In this document: positions 1 through 7,317 of the stretch, piece by piece
Position numbering within the stretch: position 1 is the first letter of the stretch
Layout: each line of letters opens with the position of its first letter
Assembly (NCBI GenBank): GCA_028277515.1
Contig: JANQGC010000336.1
Span: 1-49,369 of the forward strand
Source of the DNA: Anaerolineae bacterium
GTDB taxonomy: Bacteria > Chloroflexota > Anaerolineae > Promineifilales > Promineifilaceae
Length of the DNA stretch: 49,369 bases
Direction of reading: 5' to 3'
Program-made: the position numbers and the translations under genes
Notes under the pieces: model-generated
Told to the model about the DNA's origin: nothing
What the model saw: only the letters and a program-made list of their open reading frames with translations
Database searches by the model: none

Positions 1-810
1 GGCGAAACGGGGATATTCGGTGATCTCCTCCCGTTCCAGCTTGCTGACCTGGGCACCGACGCGCATCTCTTCAAAGACGACATTCCAGGCGCGGGCTACT
101 AGGCGGGCAATAGGACCGGTTAGTTCATCACGACGGCCGTAGCCGATGCCCCCGTTCTCCCCGCGTGGCTGGGTTCCGGGAAACTTGACAAAGACAATGC
201 CGCTCTGGGGCAGAAACATCTGCGGATTCTTGCCGAAGAGCAGCACCCCGGCCACCGTCGGCCGCCCTTCGCGGTCCGTAGCTCCGATTTCAAACAGTAA
301 TTCGGGGATGGACGTGACCTGAGCCGCGCCGCGCGCTTCACGTCCCTGCAAATACTCCTGGATGATTTCATGGTCCAAGTCCTCAAAGCGAGCGCCGGGG
401 ACGATTTCAGTTTCATATTCGGCCGTTTGTTTGCTGCCGGCCAGATCGCGAATCTCATCACCGGAAAGAGGCCGGTTGCGTGCTCCGCTGCGAATCAGGA
501 CACGGCCGTCATATAGGCTGTGCAGTTCCAGGCTGCGCGAGACATGGATGCCGATCAAAGTGCCGTCCCGTGTTTCCTCCGGCTGCCAACGTGTAGGTAC
601 GGGCGGGCGGCAAAGCGTGGCCGCTTCTTGCAGCGCGCTTTCCGCTTCTTCTTCCCAAATCTCCTGCGCGGATTCTCCATCTTCATTGACACCCAGGAGA
701 ACCAAACCCCCATCCCCATTAGCGAAAGCAACAAGACATTCAGCCAGGGCTTCGGCATCTGCCTCGGGCAAATAAGCGAGGCGTGATCCCGGTTTATTCT
801 TAAGTTTCAT
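1..810 (-). CDS. AlbA_2 (Schlafen AAA-like) domain protein, partial
   Basis: The reading frame runs from ATG at 810 leftward off the window edge, giving 270 codons with no stop, so the C-terminus is missing. The translation starts MKLKNKPGSRLAYLP. It has the AlbA_2/divergent AAA-4 signature: an N-terminal stretch ending in AFANGDGGLVLLGVNEDG (about residues 28-45), then GTLIGIHVSRS and RVLIRSGARNRPLS, followed by a putative-DNA-binding region with GRPTVAGVLLFGKNPQ. Proteins of this type are often annotated as RecG-like helicases or transcriptional regulators, but they lack helicase motifs and are thought to bind nucleic acid. The biological role is unknown. The gene is transcribed in the same direction as the glucokinase to its right, with a gap of 36 bp. 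The family call is fairly sure; the function is not. Confidence 0.75.
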   Translation of the reverse strand, partial: MKLKNKPGSRLAYLPEADAEALAECLVAFANGDGGLVLLGVNEDGESAQEIWEEEAESALQEAATLCRPPVPTRWQPEETRDGTLIGIHVSRSLELHSLYDGRVLIRSGARNRPLSGDEIRDLAGSKQTAEYETEIVPGARFEDLDHEIIQEYLQGREARGAAQVTSIPELLFEIGATDREGRPTVAGVLLFGKNPQMFLPQSGIVFVKFPGTQPRGENGGIGYGRRDELTGPIARLVARAWNVVFEEMRVGAQVSKLEREEITEYPRFA

Positions 811-846
811 AAGCGATTATTATAGCACAATCAACTGAAACCGGAT

Positions 847-1602
847 TTAAATACGATACCCTCCACCGGACACGGCCGCGGCGGCAGCACCGATGATGCC
901 AGCTTCATTCAACAGCTCTGCGGGAACAACTTCTGCCCTAATGTCGATATATTTTAGAAACTTTTTATGCTTTTTGCTGACCCCGCCGCCGATGATCACC
1001 CGCTGCGGGGAAAATAAAAACTCGATATGATGGAAATATTCGTTTAGTCGGCGGCCCCATTCTTTCCAACTGAGATCTTGATCCTTTCGCGCGCGATCAG
1101 ATGTGTATTTTTCAGCATCTTCTTTATGGTTGGGTAAGTAGAGGTGGCCCAACTCCAAATTAGGCACGCATTGCCCTTTGACAAACATGGTGCTGCCAAT
1201 ACCCGTGCCCAGTGTGAAAAGCATCGTCTCTCCCCTGGCCTCTTTGCCGGCACCATAAAGCATTTCCGCATATCCGGCGAGATCGGCATCATTACCCAGG
1301 ACAACCCGGCAGCCGGTGGCCTTGGCAATCTCTTTTTGCCCTTTAAATCCTTCCCAATCAGGATGAATATTCACCGCTGAAAGCAAGACTCCGTCAATGA
1401 CAATCCCTGGGAATCCGACCCCCAGTGGCCCCTGGTAATCAAAGTGATCGACGATTTTATTGATGGTAGCAATCACTGCTTTCGGCGTGGCCGGCCTGGG
1501 TGTAGGAATGCGCAGGCGATCAGTCACCATCTCACCCTTATCCGTATCCACCAGGGCACCTTTGATGCCACTGCCACCAATGTCAACGCCTAATGCTTTC
1601 AT
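847..1602 (-). CDS. ppgK: Polyphosphate glucokinase (ROK family)
   Basis: This 251-residue ROK-family sugar kinase most resembles polyphosphate glucokinase (EC 2.7.1.63), which phosphorylates glucose to glucose-6-phosphate using polyphosphate or ATP in the cytoplasm. The N-terminal phosphate-binding motif is ALGVDIGGSGIKG. The catalytic Asp lies in GNDADLAG (D105), and the second phosphate motif is LFTLGTGIGSTMF. The ROK zinc cluster (HxCxCxC) is absent, as in PPGK proteins, where the sequence reads LELGHLYL. I chose ATG 1602 because AGAGGG lies at a normal distance upstream and the ROK motif begins at residue 4. A TTG at 1653 would add 17 unconserved residues. A pair of palindromes lies about 85 bp upstream and may regulate it. 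Confidence 0.85.
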   Translation of the reverse strand: MKALGVDIGGSGIKGALVDTDKGEMVTDRLRIPTPRPATPKAVIATINKIVDHFDYQGPLGVGFPGIVIDGVLLSAVNIHPDWEGFKGQKEIAKATGCRVVLGNDADLAGYAEMLYGAGKEARGETMLFTLGTGIGSTMFVKGQCVPNLELGHLYLPNHKEDAEKYTSDRARKDQDLSWKEWGRRLNEYFHHIEFLFSPQRVIIGGGVSKKHKKFLKYIDIRAEVVPAELLNEAGIIGAAAAAVSGGGYRI

Positions 1603-1686
1603 CGTGCTATTCCCTCTTTCGACTGTTGGTTTACTCTCGCTTATTGTTGCCAATTAATGGTTTGTTTTCTAAACGATTTAAGTAAT

Positions 1687-1725
1687 GTGACAGTCACTTT
1701 GGTCATTATTAGAGTGACTGTCACT
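1687..1725. promoter_or_regulatory. Paired palindromes upstream of ppgK (operator or hairpin)
   Basis: GTGAC-A-GTCAC (1687-1697) and AGTGAC-T-GTCACT (1713-1725) are each perfect odd palindromes whose centres lie 27 bp apart. They are also inverted copies of each other, so the stretch can fold as a 12-bp stem with a 14-nt loop. There is no T-run on either side, which argues against an intrinsic terminator for the phosphorylase gene. A pair of operators for a dimeric repressor in the ppgK leader fits better. The regulator is unknown. Confidence 0.5.
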
Positions 1726-1813
1726 TGTTAAGAAATCTCGTGAACAAATCAGTTGGGTGGGTTCGCTCAAGCTTTCAGAATGATGCCGGCTATCAAAATA
1801 TGAGCATCATTTT

Positions 1814-3118
1814 TTATTCTACGATGCCGTAAAAATGGGGTAATCGTTCGGCCGTTTCATCAGTAATGGTGATCGCGGATAGGATCTGCTCGCGTGCTGT
1901 ATTTAGCTTGTCTTGATCATTGGCGTGAATAACCCCTATCGGCTCACCTGCTTTCACCTGATCGCCGATTTTTACAGGCAATATCAGGCCTACAGCATGG
2001 TCTATCATATCGCTTTTGACCATTCGCCCGCCGCCGAGATGGACGCAAGCCCAACCAATCTCGGCCGTGTCAATGGCGCTAATCGTGCCGCTGTGCGGCG
2101 CTTGAATGTCCTGAATAACCTGCGCTTGTGGCAGTTTGCCCGGATCATCAATCTGCTCCACATGACCCCCTTGGGCTGCCACCATTGCGCGAAATTTATG
2201 CAACGCGCGGCCGTCGTCCCGCGTGGCCGTAACGAGCTTCTCGGCCTCTTGTTGGGACGCCGCTTTTCCGGCCAGAATGAGCATATGCGAGGCGACATGC
2301 AAGCAGTGCTGCCAAAAATCTTCCGGTCCTTGCCCTTGCAATGTGTCAATCGCTTCTTTAACTTCCAGTGCATTGCCCACGGCGTGTCCCAAGGGCTGGT
2401 TCATGTCGGAGATGAGGGCCACTGTCTGGCGGCCGGCATCATGCCCAATATCAACCATGATTCGCGCCAACTCCTGGGCATCTTCCAGGGTGGGCATAAA
2501 TGCGCCATTGCCCATCTTCACGTCCAAAACGATGGCGTCGGCACCCCCGGCCAGTTTTTTAGACATGATCGAGGCGGCGATTAAGGATTTGTTGCCCACG
2601 GTTCCGGTCACATCCCGCAGGGCGTATAGCATGCCGTCGGCCGGAGCCAGGGAGACGGACTGTCCGGCCAGGACGATGCCGATATCGGCAAGCTGCCGTT
2701 TGAATTGGTCCAACGGCATTTGGAAGGTCCAGCCCGCGATTGATTCCATTTTATCTAATGTACCGCCGCTTGATCCCAATCCACGGCCGCTCATCTTACC
2801 TACAGGAACCCCACAAGCGGCGACCAGGGGTTGGGCGACCAGTGTCGTCTTGTCACCCACACCGCCGGAGGAATGTTTATCTACCACCAATGGAGCGACA
2901 TCATGCAGATCGAGCTGCTCACCAGAAGCCGCCATGGCCAGGGTCAGGTCAACCGTTTCACGCCGATTCATGCCGCGAATGTAGATCGCCATCAACAGCG
3001 CAGCAGCCTGGTAATCTGGTATGTCTTCAGCAGTAAAGCCTTGTACAAAATATGCGATTTCCGCGCCGCTTAGCTCTTTTCCGTCGCGCTTTTTCTCGAT
3101 CAAATCAACCATTCGCAT
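1814..3118 (-). CDS. pdp: Pyrimidine-nucleoside (thymidine) phosphorylase
   Basis: This 434-residue protein has the length and motifs of family-2 nucleoside phosphorylases, which split thymidine or uridine with phosphate in nucleoside salvage (EC 2.4.2.2/2.4.2.4). The signature loop is VDKHSSGGVGDKTTL, followed by GRGLGSSGGTLDKMESI; both bind phosphate and pyrimidine. The N-terminal alpha domain, glycine-rich hinge and C-terminal PYNP domain (around GTISAIDTAEIGWACVHLGGGR) are all present. ATG 3118 was chosen because GAGGAA lies 10-12 bases upstream; a TTG further out would place that site inside the gene. The relaxed-specificity Pdp and the thymidine-specific DeoA cannot be separated here, so the symbol is tentative. 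It stands alone, divergent from the amidohydrolase gene. Confidence 0.88.
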   Translation of the reverse strand: MRMVDLIEKKRDGKELSGAEIAYFVQGFTAEDIPDYQAAALLMAIYIRGMNRRETVDLTLAMAASGEQLDLHDVAPLVVDKHSSGGVGDKTTLVAQPLVAACGVPVGKMSGRGLGSSGGTLDKMESIAGWTFQMPLDQFKRQLADIGIVLAGQSVSLAPADGMLYALRDVTGTVGNKSLIAASIMSKKLAGGADAIVLDVKMGNGAFMPTLEDAQELARIMVDIGHDAGRQTVALISDMNQPLGHAVGNALEVKEAIDTLQGQGPEDFWQHCLHVASHMLILAGKAASQQEAEKLVTATRDDGRALHKFRAMVAAQGGHVEQIDDPGKLPQAQVIQDIQAPHSGTISAIDTAEIGWACVHLGGGRMVKSDMIDHAVGLILPVKIGDQVKAGEPIGVIHANDQDKLNTAREQILSAITITDETAERLPHFYGIVE

Positions 3119-3330
3119 CTGAACACTATTCCTCAACCTTTGCTATTGTTTAAGCCTGGGCTTTGTGGATTCTCATTGGTTTGCTTAGTAAATTATATCA
3201 GGAATCGGTATAATGCCCTTACGATTAAAAAGAAACAAAGTTACCAGGTTTCTATACTTAACAATTTTTTTCTTCGCATTCCCGGAACCGGCTTGTTCCG
3301 GGAATATTTTTCAGGGCTGGAGGTATTAAA
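3119..3330. promoter_or_regulatory. Divergent intergenic region with TATAAT box
   Basis: This 212-bp gap separates divergent genes. A TATAAT at 3209-3214 reads rightward toward the amidohydrolase and leaves a leader of about 110 nt. No good -35 box at 16-18 bp spacing is visible. The amidohydrolase has a clear GGAGG seven bases before its ATG. Confidence 0.35.
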
Positions 3331-5316
3331 ATGGCCGAAACGGTCGATCTTATATTAAGCGGTGGCACAGTGGTCACCATGAATGAAGATTATGAAGTTT
3401 TTCCTGATGGTGCACTTGCCATCCGCGCCAATACGATTCTCGCGGTTGGCCCTTCTCCACAAATTGCCTCATCATACGATGCAGCCCAAACGGTGGACTG
3501 CGAGGGGCAGGTGGTCATACCTGGTTTGGTGAATGCCCATACCCACATCCCGATGACTCTGTTTCGTGGGCTTAACGATGACTTACGCCTGGATGTTTGG
3601 CTGGGCTATTTGATGCCCTTAGAGCGTGAATTTGTGACACCACAATTTGTGCGCCTGGGTACGAGACTGGCCTGTGCAGAGATGATTCGTTCGGGCATCA
3701 CGTCCTTCGCCGACATGTATTATTTTGAAGAGGCGATCGCCGAAGAAACAGAGCAAATCGGCATGCGTGCCTTATTGGGTCAAACCATTCTTATTTTTCC
3801 TGCTCCTGATGCGAGCACATTTGAAGAAGGGCTGATTCGCTGCCGGCGCTTTATTGAAAAGTGGAATGGCCACCCGCTGATCCAACCGGCCGTCGCCCCG
3901 CACGCCTGGTACACAGCGACGCCCGAACTGCTGCGCGCCTGTACCGATCTGGCTGTTTCGCTGGATGTACCCCTGCACACCCATGTCAGTGAAAGCAAAT
4001 TGGAAGTAGAAAACAGCCGCAATGATAACCACATGACGGTTGTGCCCTGGCTTGACCAGCATGGCATTTTATCTACCAAGCTGCTGGCAGCACACTGCGT
4101 GCACCTGGATCGGGCAGAAATGTTCCGATTGAAGGAGGCTGGAGCCGGTGTAGCTCACTGCCCTTCCAGTAACTTGAAATTGGCCAGCGGCATTGCCCCC
4201 GTGGGTGACATGCTGGCCATTGGTCTCAACGTTGGCGTGGGCACAGATGGTCCGGCCAGCAATAATGACCTGGACATGTTTGAAGAGACGCGCCTGGCTG
4301 CTCTCCTGGCCAAGACGGCCAGCAGCGATCCGACTGTTTTGCCCGCCCGGCAAGCCCTGGAAGTGGCTACGATTGGCGGTGCACGCGCGATGCATATGGC
4401 CGACGTTACGGGTAGTTTGGAGCCAGGAAAGCGGGCCGACATTGCTGTTGTTGAGATGGATGGGATCCATAACCAGCCCCATTTTCACAATAATCCCGAT
4501 GCGGTTTATTCCCGCCTGGTTTATGCTTCAAAAGCGCCAGATGTCTTGCACGTTATCTGTGATGGGGCGTGGCTGATGCGCGATCGCAAGCTGTTGACGG
4601 TGAATGAGGAGGAGGCCAGGCAAGGGGCGGCAAAAGTTGCTGCTCAGATTGATGCTTTTGTCGCGGAAAGGGAATCCAGTCCTTATAACAAGCTGGTTTT
4701 CTTGTCCGGTGTTCAGCGGCAAGAAAGCTTTGAAGTGCAGATAAAGGTGCCCGTTGCTGATAACGAGCCGATCGTAGCATTCATGAAAAGCGGACAGTTA
4801 GAGATCACTAAGTATTCCCATTACCGCCAGTTTGATCAATATTTTTACTTCGCCGAAGATGATGAAGATGCGGCTCTTTTACGTTTTCGCGAGGATGAGT
4901 TTGTCAATCCGGAGGGGGAAGTCACCCAGGTAAGAGCCAGGTTGACTCTGATTGGTGAGGAAGAAAGGCGGGGGTTTGACAACGCGGTTATGCTTTCACG
5001 CTCTCGTTTCCTGGCGGAAGCCGATCGCAGCCTGCGTTTTTATCAAGAATATTTTGATCCCCTGGCAGAACGCTCAGTAAATAAAGATCGTTTGCGCTGG
5101 CGCATTCTGTACCAGGGCACTGATTTCGCCATTAACCTGGATCGGGTGATCAAACCGGAACTGCCGGGTTATTTCCTGGAAGTTAAATCACGCACCTGGT
5201 CGGTCAGTGATGCGGAAAGGAAAGCGAATCTTATATTGGAAATCTTGCGTTTATTTGGCGTCGACCCCAATATGGCCGAAGAGCGCGACTTTGCCCAGAT
5301 TGTGGCCGAAATTTAA
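3331..5316 (+). CDS. Amidohydrolase (MTA/SAH deaminase-like) fused to a CYTH-like domain
   Basis: Residues 1 to about 445 form a complete metal-dependent amidohydrolase of the chlorohydrolase / methylthioadenosine-S-adenosylhomocysteine deaminase group. Visible are HTHIPMTLFRGL (H70, H72 metal ligands), the HTHVSE and AHCVHLD histidines, GTDGPASNN with the catalytic Asp, and the late SLEPGKRADIAVV motif. Such enzymes deaminate purine-like nucleosides (EC 3.5.4.28/31). After a short linker, residues about 468-655 look like a CYTH/triphosphate-tunnel domain: FEVQIKV near the start (ExQxK rather than ExExK), ALLRFREDEF, RARLTLIG and GYFLEVKSRT. The fusion is read in one uninterrupted frame. The start is set by GGAGG spaced 7 bases. 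The exact substrate of either half is unknown. Confidence 0.8.
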   Translation: MAETVDLILSGGTVVTMNEDYEVFPDGALAIRANTILAVGPSPQIASSYDAAQTVDCEGQVVIPGLVNAHTHIPMTLFRGLNDDLRLDVWLGYLMPLEREFVTPQFVRLGTRLACAEMIRSGITSFADMYYFEEAIAEETEQIGMRALLGQTILIFPAPDASTFEEGLIRCRRFIEKWNGHPLIQPAVAPHAWYTATPELLRACTDLAVSLDVPLHTHVSESKLEVENSRNDNHMTVVPWLDQHGILSTKLLAAHCVHLDRAEMFRLKEAGAGVAHCPSSNLKLASGIAPVGDMLAIGLNVGVGTDGPASNNDLDMFEETRLAALLAKTASSDPTVLPARQALEVATIGGARAMHMADVTGSLEPGKRADIAVVEMDGIHNQPHFHNNPDAVYSRLVYASKAPDVLHVICDGAWLMRDRKLLTVNEEEARQGAAKVAAQIDAFVAERESSPYNKLVFLSGVQRQESFEVQIKVPVADNEPIVAFMKSGQLEITKYSHYRQFDQYFYFAEDDEDAALLRFREDEFVNPEGEVTQVRARLTLIGEEERRGFDNAVMLSRSRFLAEADRSLRFYQEYFDPLAERSVNKDRLRWRILYQGTDFAINLDRVIKPELPGYFLEVKSRTWSVSDAERKANLILEILRLFGVDPNMAEERDFAQIVAEI

Positions 5317-5321
5317 AAGGA

Positions 5322-5356
5322 AAAGGCGTCGCCGGCATTTAGCCGACAACGCCTTT
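5322..5356. terminator. Bidirectional intrinsic terminator between convergent genes
   Basis: AAAGGCGT and ACGCCTTT flank an inner GCCGGC...GCCGA stem, with A/T-rich ends on both sides. It lies between the convergent amidohydrolase and SCP2 genes. A separate perfect 14-bp palindrome, CTACAAGCTTGTAG, follows at 5364-5377. Confidence 0.6.
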
Positions 5357-5385
5357 AAATCTTCTACAAGCTTGTAGCCAATCAA

Positions 5386-5706
5386 TTAAAGGCCAACGAG
5401 CGATTGGAATTTCATCACGGTGTTTAAGTCGCCGTCCACTTTAATCTTGCCGGACATAAAAGCCATCATCGGATTAAGGTCCCCTTTGGACATGGCTTCA
5501 AAATCATCGGCGTCCATGCTTAAGGTAGCGTCCGGATTGGCGACTGACCCTTTGCTGACATCAAATTTACCGTCAACGATTTGAGCATTCCATTGGCCCC
5601 CGCCGTCGCCGCTTAGATCAAAAAGCACGGTCATATTCAGGTCGCCTGCTTTGTCTGCCTGAAATTGAGAAGACATGTTTGAAAATATGCTGTCAAGATT
5701 TGCCAT
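5386..5706 (-). CDS. SCP2 sterol-binding domain protein
   Basis: This 106-residue protein covers one whole SCP-2 domain and little else. The typical pattern is present: a hydrophilic N-terminal helix, VLFDLSGDGGGQWNAQIVDGKF, then DATLSMDADDFEAMSKGDLNPMMAFMSGKIKVDGD and a C-terminal helix. In this family the domain forms a hydrophobic cavity that binds lipids or acyl chains. In bacteria, free-standing copies are common and mostly uncharacterised. The start is supported by AGGAG nine bases before the ATG. No signal peptide is visible, so it is cytoplasmic. Confidence 0.85.
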   Translation of the reverse strand: MANLDSIFSNMSSQFQADKAGDLNMTVLFDLSGDGGGQWNAQIVDGKFDVSKGSVANPDATLSMDADDFEAMSKGDLNPMMAFMSGKIKVDGDLNTVMKFQSLVGL

Positions 5707-5831
5707 TTTAGCGTTCTCCTAATGTTTTTATTGCTCATCCCCTAAATATAGGAGAGCTTTCACTTATTTTAACGTGAGTATAACAACGGCCGTTTCGGTG
5801 TCAAGATTACAGAAAATTGTCCCAGGTTATC

Positions 5832-5837
5832 TATAAT
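5832..5837 (+). promoter_or_regulatory. -10 box for the DUF3179 gene
   Basis: TATAAT at 5832-5837 lies just left of the gene. Transcription would begin about seven bases downstream, at or next to the ATG at 5845, which implies a leaderless or nearly leaderless mRNA. The -35 is weak (TTACAG, 5807-5812, 19-bp spacer). Confidence 0.5.
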
Positions 5838-5844
5838 GAGCCTT

Positions 5845-7047
5845 ATGAAAACAAGAGCAATAATGAAAAACAGTCCCATCCTGTCAAGAGCAGGCCTCCT
5901 CTGCGGATTTGTCTTATTGTTTACTGCCTGTGTCGGTGCCCGGCAAGCTGAACCTTTGCCAACCCCACAACCGACGCCTGAGAGGCGACCGGGGACGGAA
6001 ACAGATATCAGTGCTCCTGATGAATCTACGCGCCCTGAAACAGATGAAAATTCCGTAAGCGAAGTCGCAGAACCAGCCCCGACCCGCTTCCCGGCCGAAA
6101 AATACGCCGATTTAGAAATTGTGACTTTGCTGCCACGCGATGCCATTCCGGCGATTGACGAGCCTCGTTTCCTGAGTGCCGAGGAAGCGGATGAATTCTA
6201 CGATCCCACGGAAATAGTGATGGGCGTAACCTTTAATGGGGACACACGAGCTTATTCCGTGCCCTTTTTGAGCAATCATGAAATTGTGAATGATACGGTA
6301 GGCGGCGTGAAACTTGCGGTCACCTGGTGACCCCTTTGCTTTACGGGCATCGTGTATGCCCGCGAAATCGAGGGGCAAGAATTTACATTCGGCGTATCCG
6401 GCAAATTAATCCGCAATGTTCTGGTCATGTATGATCGGCAAACGGAAAGTTATTGGAGTCAGTTAATAGGCGAATCAGTGGCCGGCGAAATGGTTGGGAC
6501 CAAGTTAGAGTTCCTGCCTTCCTGGATGATGACCTGGGAGAAGTGGAAAGAAGAACACCCGGACACCCTGGCCTTGGATAAAGGCGGCCGTCGCGGGGGT
6601 CGCGACACATATGACAGCTACTATGCTTCCGAGAGCGCCGGTGTCATTGGCAAAACGAATTTTGATGACCGACTATATACCAAAGAGTTCGTCATCGGGG
6701 CGGAATTGGACGGCACGGCCGTTGCTTATCCCTTCAGCGTCCTCAACAATGAACCGGTAATCAATGATGTTGTTGGTGACAATCAAATCCTGGTCGTCTT
6801 TGACAACAGTAGTGGGGCGGGCCTGGTCTTCGACCGTGTCGTAGATGGAGAAACGTTAACCTTCTCCGCATCAGATGGGGATCTAAGCTTAACCGATACC
6901 GAGACCGGCAGCACCTGGGATGGCTTTAATGGAGTGGCGATTGATGGCCCCCTGGCAGGCACACAACTAGACCGCATCAAGAGCACCACCGTTTTCTGGT
7001 TCGGGTGGGCTGATTTCCACCCCGATACTCTTGTGTACGGACTGTAA
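5845..7047 (+). CDS. DUF3179 lipoprotein, candidate selenoprotein (in-frame TGA at 6328)
   Basis: The frame is open from 5845 to 7047 except for one TGA at 6328-6330. Reading through gives a 400-residue protein. It starts with a lipoprotein-type signal peptide (about residues 1-29, LLFTAC), then a low-complexity linker and a DUF3179 domain. Family members carry a CPLC motif in the stretch VTYCPLCxTG. Here the sequence is VTW-TGA-PLC-FTG, so the TGA replaces the first conserved Cys (residue 162) and would give UxxC. Family hallmarks continue intact afterwards: VSGKL, VMYDRQTESYWSQ, GTKLEFLPS. A second half-repeat (GAELDGTAVAYPFSVLNNEP, then VINDVV) mirrors the first and lacks the motif. A hairpin of SECIS type follows the TGA. 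The alternative is a nonsense mutation or sequencing error. The start is uncertain: ATGs at 5836, 5845 and 5866 are in frame, and 5845 fits the promoter. Confidence 0.72.
6328..6375 (+). promoter_or_regulatory. Putative bacterial SECIS element at the in-frame TGA
   Basis: Immediately after the TGA, CGGGCAT (6344-6350) pairs perfectly with ATGCCCG (6356-6362) around a five-base loop CGTGT (6351-6355). The G at loop position 2 is followed by U and lies 22 nt after the TGA. CCCCT (6331-6335) can also pair with AGGGG (6371-6375), enclosing the hairpin. In known bacterial SECIS elements the apical loop carries an early G, bound by SelB, about 16-37 nt after the UGA, so this element fits. Confidence 0.6.
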
Positions 7048-7054
7048 TAAGCGA

Positions 7055-7089
7055 AAAAGATGTCAACGTTTCAATCGTTGACATCTTTT
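7055..7089 (+). terminator. Intrinsic terminator of the DUF3179 gene
   Basis: A perfect 14-bp stem, AAAAGATGTCAACG (7055-7068) with CGTTGACATCTTTT (7076-7089), encloses a 7-nt loop and ends in TTTT. It starts eight bases after the stop codon. Confidence 0.85.
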
Positions 7090-7172
7090 CAATAATTTCA
7101 CACACTTCTACGATCTAAATTAACGTTTCCTCAATGATCCCCCTCCAGTAAACCTTCCTTAACCCTTAATCC

Positions 7173-7202
7173 TTGTCTTTAGATTTTTCCTTGTGCTAGA
7201 AT
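7173..7202 (+). promoter_or_regulatory. Promoter for the glycosidase gene cluster
   Basis: TTGTCT (7173-7178), an 18-bp spacer and TAGAAT (7197-7202) preceded by TG one base upstream form an extended -10 promoter. Transcription would start near 7209, giving a leader of about 110 nt to the ATG at 7318. Confidence 0.5.
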
Positions 7203-7227
7203 CATCAATACTTAATAGAATTTGCTG

Positions 7228-7254
7228 GCGGCTTAATATCAGGCCGCTTTTTTT
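7228..7254 (+). terminator. Terminator-like hairpin inside the leader of the 7318 gene
   Basis: GCGGCTT (7228-7234) pairs with AGGCCGC (7241-7247, one G-U) around AATATC, followed by seven T. It begins about 20 nt after the predicted transcription start, so it may act as an attenuator. Further down, ACTCT (7300-7304) can pair with AGAGT (7310-7314) and partly mask the GGAG ribosome-binding site. Confidence 0.5.
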
Positions 7255-7317
7255 GTGCTGTGATTTCTGGCACACAACATAAATTGCGAGAAAGGGAAGA
7301 CTCTCCCGGAGAGTAAA

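Noticed and set aside
5845..6330. Treating the DUF3179 gene as a truncated pseudogene ending at TGA 6328
   Set aside because: The frame stays open for 239 more codons with all family motifs and a terminator right after the true stop. The TGA hits a conserved Cys and is followed by a SECIS-type hairpin. Simple mutation remains possible and is stated in the entry.
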